From NCBI GenBank assembly GCA_041745535.1, contig JBGTIS010000146.1, positions 1-30,782 on the forward strand: DNA of 30,782 nt. The letters are read 5' to 3'. Shown here one piece after another: positions 24,726 to 30,782 of this stretch. Source of the stretch: JBGTIS01 sp041745535 (lineage in GTDB: Bacteria; Bacteroidota; Bacteroidia; Cytophagales; Cyclobacteriaceae). The translations under genes and the position numbers were made by a program. The notes below the pieces were generated by a model that saw only the letters and a program-made list of their open reading frames with translations, ran no database searches and was not told the DNA's origin. Position 1 is the stretch's first letter; every line of letters starts with the position of its first letter.

Positions 24726-24806
24726 ATGCTGTTGTATTATCCAAGAAATGAATTCGCCTGGCGAAATTACTTCATAAAAAAAGACCGGTCTGCCTGGAAA
24801 TTATAA
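24726..24806 (+). CDS. Possible 26-residue small protein
   Basis: ATG at 24726 opens 26 codons ending in TAA, rich in aromatic and basic residues (begins MLLYYPRNEF, ends SAWKL). A clear Shine-Dalgarno-like AAGGAG (24714-24719) lies six bases before the ATG, which is notable because few genes here have one. Against it: the length is within chance expectation, it lies in the gap between the convergent hslU and propeller genes, and a short hairpin (around 24753-24768) inside it could be part of a terminator. I do not recognise the peptide. Confidence 0.2.
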   Translation: MLLYYPRNEFAWRNYFIKKDRSAWKL

Positions 24807-24872
24807 TAGCCTATCGTACTAAAATAACCTGACAGAGCGGCCTCTTATTGGATAAAGCCAGTTGAATAGGGC

Positions 24873-27485
24873 TTATTTAGATTTTAATAACCGGAAAGGA
24901 ACACCTGTACTTTCTTTGGAATCTAAGCGCAAGAACAATACGCCAGCACGCAGATTGGCCTGTGATAAATTCAGTTGTATTGCTTCCTGATTTTGATTTA
25001 TAGTTCGGGTTTCGCTGTACAGTGTATAACCCGCATCATCTACCAAACTAATGGTAACGGGGCCCGACAAAGTTCTGTCCAGTTTTACGGTCAATTGATC
25101 CTGCACCGGATTCGGATAAGCCAGTTTAACCATATTGCGGGCCGGTGCCGAAAATTCGTTTTCCAATTCTTCTGTTAAACTTTCTGAAGTTCCTTTAGCT
25201 GGCGCATCATAAGCGAGGCGGGCTGCTGGTGCTACCGACAAGTCAAAGACATACGCTGAACCGGAAGCACTGCCATGATCGTCATCCAGATAGGCACCGG
25301 CAATTACATTGTTTCCATCAATATCTACCGCGGCGCCCAGCACATCTCCTGTGCTCGCATCAGAAGCGATAAGTTTGCCCGTTTGTGCCCAGCCACCAGC
25401 ACCATTGGTAAACACATAAACCGATCCGGCATTGGTGCCACCGGCATGATTATCGCCTCGTGCGCCTACCACAGCACGGCTACCCGATATACTTACAGAG
25501 GTTCCAAAACGATCATCAGCGGCTGCGTCTGCGGCTGTTAATTTGTTTATCTGGCTCCAGGTTGATCCATTGTATTTGAACAGATAGGCTGATCCTGATG
25601 AACTGCCCGCATCATCATCCTGATTGGCCCCTGCTATAACGGTGTTGCCATAAACCCCTACCGATACCCCCAGCCGGTCACCGGAAGCACCATCGGATGC
25701 TGTTAACTTGGCTTTCTGAATCCAAGTGCTGCCATTGTAGTCAAACACATAGGCGGAGCCGGAATCTCCTCCTTTGTCGTCGGTGCGGAAGGCTCCTATC
25801 ACCACTCTGTTGCCATTAATGGCTACCGACCAGCCAAACTGATCATTACTTTTCTTATCTGAAGCTACCAATTTGGCCTGTTGTACCCATGCCGAACCGT
25901 TGTATTTAAAAATATAAGCGGAACCGGCGTTGGCAGACCCACTGATATCATCATCTGGAGCACCTACAACGGCTGTGTTACCATAGATGGCTACCGAATT
26001 ACCAAAATGATCACCAGCAGCACCGTCAGCAGGTAACAGTTTGGCGTGTTGTACCCAACTGGTACTGGTACGCCTGAATATATACGCTGAGCCTGAGGCA
26101 TCGCCCATATCATCATTCATGCGCGCGCCTATCACTGCGTAATTTGTAAATACATCTACACTGGCACCAAAGTTATCGCCAGCGGATGCATCAGATGCGG
26201 TTAGTCTGAGCTTTTGCGACCAGGAAGAACCTGACTGGCTGAACACATAGGCGGAACCGGCATTGGAAGCAGGGCTGTCATCCAGCACAGCACCCACAAT
26301 AGCTGTATTGCCTTTTATGCCTACCGCATTACCAAAATTATCGTTGGCAGCACCATCTGATGCGGTAATTTTAGCTTCTGCTACAGATCCGGGATCTGAA
26401 AAATCGTATATTTTTACGGTGCTAGAACCTAGACCAACAATTACACGATCACCCGAAATCTGATGCGTAGCCTTAGGGTGATGAAATTCTGCTATTTTGG
26501 TCCAGGTACCGGCAATTTTTTCACATACATACACTACATTTGGACTTTCTCCATAGGTTTTTGCCCCATTAAAGGTAACCCGATCCCCTGAGGCTGATAC
26601 ATACCATTCTACATAAAAATCTCCGTCTTTAATACCAGCAGGTTTGATGGTAGTATCGTAACTCCATGCTGATCCATTGTATTCATAAACTGGTGTTCCG
26701 AATTCTGTACCAGAAAATACTCTATTGTCAGCAAGGGCAACGGTTTGTGCACGAGTACTCTTTTTGGCAGTACGTACCCATCTGCTACCATTATATTCAT
26801 AAATATAAATAGCAAACTCCCAGTAAGCAGCTACTGCTATCCGATTACCCTGAATATCAACACCATACCCGAATAAATCATAGTATGGATGATCACCAAT
26901 CAGGCGAGTGGTTTCATTCCATGTGCCACCGGTTTTTGTGAATACATAAGCAGCACCATAAAATTCATCAGCTTCCGGATCGTCGTAATCCCAACGGGCA
27001 CCCACCACGGCCTGGTTATTATCGATGGCTACGGTAAATCCAAAGCCACCTCCGCTTCCCAAAGTGGCCACTAACTTGGCGGTTTCTGTCCAGGTGCTGC
27101 CATTGTATTCAAATACATAAGCGGTTTCCAGCGTAGGATTGCCAATGATAATTTTATCACCTGAGATATCCACCCTGATATCCCAGGTATTAGAAGATGG
27201 ATCGGAAGGATTCAATGTGGCGGTCAACACCCAACTGGTTCCATTAAATTCAAAGACCTTTGCCGAGTTATTATTGGCTACCACAGCCCGTTCTCCATCA
27301 ATGGCTACATTAGAAACATCAATAGGTGCCGGTACAGTCAGGTTATATGCTGTTTGCGCGAATGTTTGTGTGCCACATATAAGGATTAAAAAAAGTATTA
27401 AATGCGTTTTTTGAGTTGAAATACGGGTGCTAATTCGGTACACCGAAAGGTAGGCGGCTGAAACAGGTGTAAACAAAGTTTTCAT
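24873..27485 (-). CDS. Secreted FG-GAP/beta-propeller protein with T9SS type A sorting domain
   Basis: An 870-residue exported protein. A hydrophobic signal sits at about 27-42, with cleavage probably after FAQ (44). Residues about 50-365 hold degenerate repeats of the same kind as the later ones. From about 371 to 750 there are seven regular units of about 55 residues, starting near 372, 427, 482, 538, 593, 648 and 704. Each has a K-L-x-A-S-D start, then GDxFGxSV, GNTVxxGA and GSAYxFxYNGSxW. This is the integrin-like FG-GAP pattern and the count fits one seven-bladed propeller. The C-terminus (about 787-870) begins KLAYPNPVQDQLTV and is a T9SS type A sorting domain, so the protein should be carried over the outer membrane and anchored or released. 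No catalytic motif is visible; ligand or adhesive functions are possible. PorQ is encoded nearby. Confidence 0.85.
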   Translation of the reverse strand: MKTLFTPVSAAYLSVYRISTRISTQKTHLILFLILICGTQTFAQTAYNLTVPAPIDVSNVAIDGERAVVANNNSAKVFEFNGTSWVLTATLNPSDPSSNTWDIRVDISGDKIIIGNPTLETAYVFEYNGSTWTETAKLVATLGSGGGFGFTVAIDNNQAVVGARWDYDDPEADEFYGAAYVFTKTGGTWNETTRLIGDHPYYDLFGYGVDIQGNRIAVAAYWEFAIYIYEYNGSRWVRTAKKSTRAQTVALADNRVFSGTEFGTPVYEYNGSAWSYDTTIKPAGIKDGDFYVEWYVSASGDRVTFNGAKTYGESPNVVYVCEKIAGTWTKIAEFHHPKATHQISGDRVIVGLGSSTVKIYDFSDPGSVAEAKITASDGAANDNFGNAVGIKGNTAIVGAVLDDSPASNAGSAYVFSQSGSSWSQKLRLTASDASAGDNFGASVDVFTNYAVIGARMNDDMGDASGSAYIFRRTSTSWVQHAKLLPADGAAGDHFGNSVAIYGNTAVVGAPDDDISGSANAGSAYIFKYNGSAWVQQAKLVASDKKSNDQFGWSVAINGNRVVIGAFRTDDKGGDSGSAYVFDYNGSTWIQKAKLTASDGASGDRLGVSVGVYGNTVIAGANQDDDAGSSSGSAYLFKYNGSTWSQINKLTAADAAADDRFGTSVSISGSRAVVGARGDNHAGGTNAGSVYVFTNGAGGWAQTGKLIASDASTGDVLGAAVDIDGNNVIAGAYLDDDHGSASGSAYVFDLSVAPAARLAYDAPAKGTSESLTEELENEFSAPARNMVKLAYPNPVQDQLTVKLDRTLSGPVTISLVDDAGYTLYSETRTINQNQEAIQLNLSQANLRAGVLFLRLDSKESTGVPFRLLKSK

Positions 27486-27717
27486 GGTAAAAAATATTTA
27501 AGGGATAGTTAACTAAAATTAAATTGTAATTTTTTTGAATATTAGATGTAAAAAATTAATAAAATTAAAAAATTAATAAAAATAGTTATATTTTGAAATG
27601 TTCATAATTTATAGTAATAATATAAAGGGCTAATTTGAAAAATTTTTAATAGATTAACAAGAAATGGTTAATTTTTTTGTTGAAATAGTTACATTATATT
27701 ACTTAGGATTAAACAAT
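27486..27717. other. AT-rich intergenic region
   Basis: Strikingly A+T-rich stretch between the start of the propeller gene and the left end of the insertion sequence, with no gene I can support and no full TAnnTTTG element on the minus strand. It must hold the promoter of the propeller gene. Confidence 0.5.
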
Positions 27718-27740
27718 AAATAACTTATAACAGATTTGTG
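27718..27740 (+). repeat. Left terminal inverted repeat of the IS
   Basis: Starts AAATAACTTATAA, then CAGATTTGTG. The first 13 bases are the exact reverse complement of 28962-28974. Confidence 0.75.
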
Positions 27741-27768
27741 TTTACCTTTCAAAAAAGAATGAAAGGCG

Positions 27769-28008
27769 ATGCGTGACAATTTGGAATACAAACAACAATT
27801 TTTTGCTGAGTTGGACGAAAGGCTAAAGCGATTATTCGCAGCCATAGAAGCCAATGAATTGGGTTATCACGGTGTGACGATAGTCAGCCGTTTATATAGC
27901 ATACACCCGCATACGGTCCGTCAGGGTCAGAAAGAACTTACAGAAGGTCACAAACTAGCTGATGGCCGAATACGCGAAAGTGGAGGGGGGCGAAAAAAAA
28001 CATTGTAG
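27769..28008 (+). CDS. ISAzo13-like transposase, N-terminal frame (orfA)
   Basis: A 79-residue open frame that matches the helix-turn-helix start of ISAzo13-family transposases: a charged first helix, then GYHGVTIVSRLYSIHPHTVRQGQKEL and the typical linker IRESGGGRK. It ends in TAG nine bases after an A8 run (27993-28000). The matching downstream part of the protein continues in the -1 frame. If ribosomes slip once at A AAA AAA (27993-27999), the product is a single protein of about 399 residues, close to the normal family length. Without slippage this short product would carry only the DNA-binding part. Either a programmed frameshift or a one-base indel that inactivates the gene is possible. 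Confidence 0.75.
   Translation: MRDNLEYKQQFFAELDERLKRLFAAIEANELGYHGVTIVSRLYSIHPHTVRQGQKELTEGHKLADGRIRESGGGRKKTL
27993..27999 (+). promoter_or_regulatory. Candidate -1 ribosomal frameshift site
   Basis: A AAA AAA in the exact phase needed for tandem slippage (zero frame CGA AAA AAA ACA). The zero-frame stop follows three codons later, and the -1 frame is open from here through 28967. Insertion sequences of several families use such sites; no strong downstream pseudoknot is obvious. Confidence 0.5.
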
Positions 28009-28124
28009 TTAGGCCTTCTCACTGTAGCATATTCCTTGATGTTGTAGAGGGTAACACGGCAGGAAGCCCACAGGATGAAAAACTAAAATGGACATATCTT
28101 TCCATTACTCAAATCAGAGACGCG

Positions 28125-28967
28125 ATGCTGACAAAAGGCCGCGAAGTTAGTCGCTACGATGTCAATGAACTGCTTGAGTTTTTTGGTTATAAACGTCGTA
28201 GACTTATCAAAAGTGAGTCATTAAAGGACGTCCCGGCACGCAACGATCAATTTGAGCACATCGGAGAATTGCAAAAGGCATTCATTGAAAACGGCTTTGC
28301 TTGTTTGAGCATAGATACTAAGAATAAGGAACTGATCGGTAATTTTTACCGCTCCGGTACTTATTTCGGCCAGGAAAGCCAAAGAGTTTATGACCATGAC
28401 TTCCCTTCTTATTCATCCGCTAAACTTATCCCTCATGGCATCTACGACTTAGCGGATAACAAAGGCTATCTATCCTTAGGCATCAGCCATGATACCTCCC
28501 AATTTGTATGTGATAATATTGAACATTATTGGAAACAAGAGTTACAATGGAAGTACCAAGATAGTGACTGGATGTTATTATTGTGTGATAGTGGGGGATC
28601 AAATAATTGCCGTCATTACCTGTTCAAACAAGACGTCTACCAATTAGCCCAAAAACTTCAAATTAATGTCGTAGTGGCACATTATCCAACTTATTGCTCT
28701 AAATACAACCCCATTGAACGAAAACTATTTTGTCACATCCACCGTCAATGGGAAGGTGTCGCGTTTAAAAACATCCGAATTGTCAAAGAACTGGCTGAGA
28801 AAACTTCTACCCAGACTGGCTTAGAAGTAAAAGTCCGAGTTAATAAAAAACACTATAATATCAAGCGTAAGTACCAACAAGAGTTCAAACATAACATTGA
28901 GAATTATATCATCTTTGGGCATCTGTTGCCACTTTGGAATTATATGGTATTTTACAAACCATTATAA
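28125..28967 (+). CDS. ISAzo13-like transposase, catalytic frame (orfB)
   Basis: The 280-residue part from the first ATG in this frame; the matching sequence actually extends upstream without a stop to the A8 run at 27993-28000. The RNase H-fold DDE residues are all present: Asp64 in LSIDTKNKE, Asp155 in LLLCDSGGSN and Glu198 in KYNPIERKLF. So is the family segment HDFPSYSSAKLIPHGIYDLA. The C-terminus is complete and its TAA lies in the right inverted repeat. An intact catalytic triad with only one frame break suggests either a recent lesion or a working frameshifted transposase. Confidence 0.8.
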   Translation: MLTKGREVSRYDVNELLEFFGYKRRRLIKSESLKDVPARNDQFEHIGELQKAFIENGFACLSIDTKNKELIGNFYRSGTYFGQESQRVYDHDFPSYSSAKLIPHGIYDLADNKGYLSLGISHDTSQFVCDNIEHYWKQELQWKYQDSDWMLLLCDSGGSNNCRHYLFKQDVYQLAQKLQINVVVAHYPTYCSKYNPIERKLFCHIHRQWEGVAFKNIRIVKELAEKTSTQTGLEVKVRVNKKHYNIKRKYQQEFKHNIENYIIFGHLLPLWNYMVFYKPL

Positions 28968-28974
28968 GTTATTT
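28951..28974 (-). repeat. Right terminal inverted repeat of the IS
   Basis: Read on the minus strand it starts AAATAACTTATAA and continues TGGTTTGTAAA. The first 13 bases match the left end exactly, with a looser TTTGT match after a one-base gap. Confidence 0.75.
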
Positions 28975-28981
28975 TTTACAC

Positions 28982-29047
28982 GATCCTAAAGAATTAGCTA
29001 TTGAATTTTTAGAATCTTATGCAGCTCCTAAACCTAAAAAAAGGTGA
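28982..29047 (+). pseudogene. Possible gene remnant at the right flank of the IS
   Basis: Twenty-one codons followed by TGA, in a frame open into the IS end, read DPKELAIEFLESYAAP and then a lysine-rich end. The composition looks like the natural C-terminus of a protein rather than random sequence. I do not recognise the family and see no matching N-terminal part left of the IS. Chance is a real alternative. Confidence 0.25.
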
Positions 29048-29509
29048 ATCACTGGCCCCAACATTGGATAAACGTAATGCGGGTTGAATAACTAAAATTT
29101 GAGCTTTTTACTTCTAATAAACTTCTGTGCAGGCGGACAGTGAATCGCTCCGAAATCCCGCTCTACGCTAATACTTGACCGTTAATGTTGGTAGATGTAA
29201 GTATTTGGATTGATTTCTTCAGGGGAATTTGCATAATGACAGGGACTTTACCCTAATGGCGCAGCACGGATTTATCAAAGAAATAAGGGTGTAGCGATAA
29301 GATAAACCGGACAAGCCTTTAAGTGAATGATATCAGCTTGTAAAAAAACCAGGTGCTATCATTGAAAAGTGTGGCTGCTTTATCAGCTATTAACAATTGC
29401 AAGGCGTACTTTATTACTTTTGTCCACTTCTTTAAGCAAGTTAAAATTTGTTTTAAGGTTTTGATTTTCATTGATTTAACTAACTATTTTACCAGAAAAA
29501 CAACAACCT
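29048..29509. other. Intergenic region without a supported gene
   Basis: About 460 bp between the IS flank and the Asp-box lipoprotein gene. All frames are broken; I recognise no RNA gene. The last 100 bp contain a promoter element (29415-29422). Confidence 0.5.
29415..29422 (+). promoter_or_regulatory. Bacteroidota -7 promoter element for the Asp-box lipoprotein
   Basis: TACTTTTG matches TAnnTTTG. A TTG lies at 29397-29399, 15 bp upstream, closer than the usual -33 spacing. The resulting leader would be about 80 nt. Confidence 0.4.
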
Positions 29510-30733
29510 ATGGTGACTTCAGCAACCAGATTACGGCTCGCCAAATATTTATTAGTTTTATCGATGGTTGGCTTTCTGATAAGTTGTAATCCTAAGGATG
29601 AAAAGACAGCAGAGGAGAAAGAAACCATTAAAGAACCGGTTGTCAAAACCTTGTATGCTACCTCATCGCATGCCCCTACCGTAGGGGCGATGTATCCGCG
29701 GGTGATCAAAATAGCCCATCATGCAGGATCAGAGGGAAACCTGCTGGTTACTTTTGAACATTACATGAACAGAGAGCCCTCATTTCCCATCTATCGAAGT
29801 ACGGATGGCGGCGAAACCTGGCAATTGTATTCTGAGGTAGAAGATACCCGAAATAAGTGGGGAATGCGATACCAACCTGTGCTGTTCGAATTGCCCCAAC
29901 AGGTAGGCGAATTCCCTGCCGGCACCATTTTCTGCTCTGGAAACTCCATACCTGGTGATCGATCAGCTACCGAACTGCTGGTTTTTTTCAGTACCGATGG
30001 AGGTAAAGGCTGGGAATTTTTAAGTTCTATTATCAAAGGGGGCCGGGCCATTTATCCAAACACGGGGGAAACTCCCGTATGGGAACCATTCCTGGGCCTC
30101 GACAGTGCCGGACGACTGGTAGCTTACTTTTCAGATGAGCGGTTTTATGATGACAAATATGACCAGTTGCTGGCCCACAAAATTTCGGAAGATGGAGGCC
30201 GTACCTGGGGGGAAGAGGTATTTGATGTGGCGGTACCCGATGGTAAAACCAGACCAGGCATGCCCATTGTAACCCGCCTCCCCAACAAAAAATATATGAT
30301 GGTGTTTGAGATCGTGAATGTGGAAGGCATCCCCGTTCATTATAAGTTATCTGATGACGGTATCCACTGGGGCGATCCGGCAGACCTCGGCACCCGCATT
30401 CAGACCAAGGAAGGCTATTTCCTCAAATCCACTCCCTACATCATCTGGACGCCTTACGGGGGTGAAAACGGAACCCTTTTTATTTCCGGTATGGGCACGA
30501 ATATCAACGGTAAATTAATCGGAAACGGGTATATGATCAATCGGAATTTGGGAGAAGGTGATTGGGTACATATAGAAGCACCCATACAATACCAAACTGA
30601 TGGTGCTGGTGGGTATAGTCAAACCATGATACAGTTAGATGAAAAGGGGCAACGAATTTTGCAATTGGTGCCGGTTCCCAATGGCAATGGAGAGCATATG
30701 GACATAAAATACGCAAAGTTCAATCTCCCTTAA
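29510..30733 (+). CDS. Lipoprotein with Asp-box (BNR) repeats, GH93/sialidase-like
   Basis: A 407-residue protein with a clear lipobox LISC (Cys26) after a hydrophobic stretch (13-24), so membrane-anchored. The mature part shows Asp-box repeats of the sialidase-type propeller: STDGGETW, STDGGKGW, SEDGGRTW and a degenerate SDDGIHW. The order YPRV, then QPVLFELP, VWEPFLGLD, YFSDERFYDD, RPGMPIVTRLPNKKYMMVFE, recalls GH93 exo-arabinanases. In these, the fold is a six-bladed propeller and the substrate is alpha-1,5-arabinan. Sialidase or another exo-glycosidase is the main alternative, and the catalytic residues cannot be fixed by eye. It has no SusC/SusD or other polysaccharide-utilisation neighbours in the window. 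Confidence 0.7.
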   Translation: MVTSATRLRLAKYLLVLSMVGFLISCNPKDEKTAEEKETIKEPVVKTLYATSSHAPTVGAMYPRVIKIAHHAGSEGNLLVTFEHYMNREPSFPIYRSTDGGETWQLYSEVEDTRNKWGMRYQPVLFELPQQVGEFPAGTIFCSGNSIPGDRSATELLVFFSTDGGKGWEFLSSIIKGGRAIYPNTGETPVWEPFLGLDSAGRLVAYFSDERFYDDKYDQLLAHKISEDGGRTWGEEVFDVAVPDGKTRPGMPIVTRLPNKKYMMVFEIVNVEGIPVHYKLSDDGIHWGDPADLGTRIQTKEGYFLKSTPYIIWTPYGGENGTLFISGMGTNINGKLIGNGYMINRNLGEGDWVHIEAPIQYQTDGAGGYSQTMIQLDEKGQRILQLVPVPNGNGEHMDIKYAKFNLP

Positions 30734-30782
30734 CCAAAACCAGTAAGCTTGTAAAAGAAACCATTACCGCTTCATAATTCTG

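Larger units (their letters stand above)
27718..28974 (+). mobile_element. ISAzo13-like insertion sequence
   Basis: About 1.26 kb, defined by inverted ends that share AAATAACTTATAA exactly and then a looser TTTGT match, enclosing a transposase of the ISAzo13 (Rhodopirellula-type DDE) family in two frames. The stop codon of the transposase lies inside the right end. I see no clear target-site duplication: the bases outside the ends do not match. Family assignment rests on protein motifs recognised by eye. Confidence 0.8.

Noticed and set aside
24751..24770. Inverted sequence TTCGC-CTG-GCGAA between hslU and the propeller gene
   Set aside because: Short stem and no T-run; could be a bidirectional terminator, but the evidence is too thin for a feature.
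24873..27485. CRISPR-like or tandem DNA repeat array
   Set aside because: The roughly 165-bp periodicity is the coding repeat of the propeller protein, with diverged codons, not a CRISPR or satellite.
1..30782. A novel defence or other multi-gene system
   Set aside because: Apart from the IS, the genes are housekeeping division and metabolism genes or single accessory genes. I found no cassette of unknown genes, no tRNA or rRNA genes, no CRISPR array and no phage genes.

Overview
The window comes from a member of the Bacteroidota, probably of the Cytophagales/Chitinophagales kind; the order is a guess. The evidence is a PorQ-type component of the type IX secretion system (T9SS), a large secreted protein with a T9SS type A sorting domain, several Bacteroidota-style lipoproteins, a FtsZ C-terminus containing a PAYKRR-type motif, and TAnnTTTG promoter elements. 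MurE carries the DNPR motif, so the peptidoglycan should contain meso-diaminopimelate.

Layout. (1) 1-2890, minus strand: a sulfur amino-acid cluster read in the order cystathionine gamma-synthase/lyase, serine O-acetyltransferase, cysteine synthase CysM. CysM runs off the left edge, and cysE and cysM overlap by ATGA. (2) 3120-9060: mixed genes, namely a VTT-domain membrane protein, an AT-rich sulfotransferase, a DUF6503-like lipoprotein, a DinB-fold protein, a trans-polyprenyl diphosphate synthase and a TlpA-like thiol-disulfide lipoprotein. (3) 9314-22050, plus strand: a dcw (division and cell wall) cluster, mraZ-rsmH-ftsL-ftsI-murE-mraY-ftsW-murG-ftsQ-ftsA-ftsZ. It is headed by three MraZ-box-like pentamers at exact 10-bp spacing just upstream of a TAcaTTTG promoter element. 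murD and murC are missing from their usual places, and the genes on either side are tightly joined. (4) 22058-24691: a long near-perfect inverted repeat, then a promoter, porQ and hslU separated by 5 bp. (5) 24873-27485, minus strand: a secreted FG-GAP/beta-propeller protein with seven regular repeats of about 55 residues and a T9SS sorting domain. (6) 27718-28974: an ISAzo13-like insertion sequence whose transposase is split at an in-phase A AAA AAA heptamer, followed by about 500 bp of non-coding or decayed DNA. (7) 29510-30733: a lipoprotein with Asp-box repeats, resembling GH93/sialidase-fold glycosidases.

How the genes fit together. The dcw block supplies the MurE step, lipid I and lipid II synthesis (MraY, MurG), the septal SEDS/PBP pair (FtsW, FtsI) and the FtsZ/FtsA/FtsQ/FtsL divisome. 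The MurC and MurD steps must be encoded elsewhere. PorQ belongs to the secretion pathway that the 870-residue propeller protein appears to use. I see no clearly undescribed multi-gene system. The strongest points for a second look are the missing ligases, the MraZ operator, the possible programmed frameshift in the IS, and the long hairpin after ftsZ.
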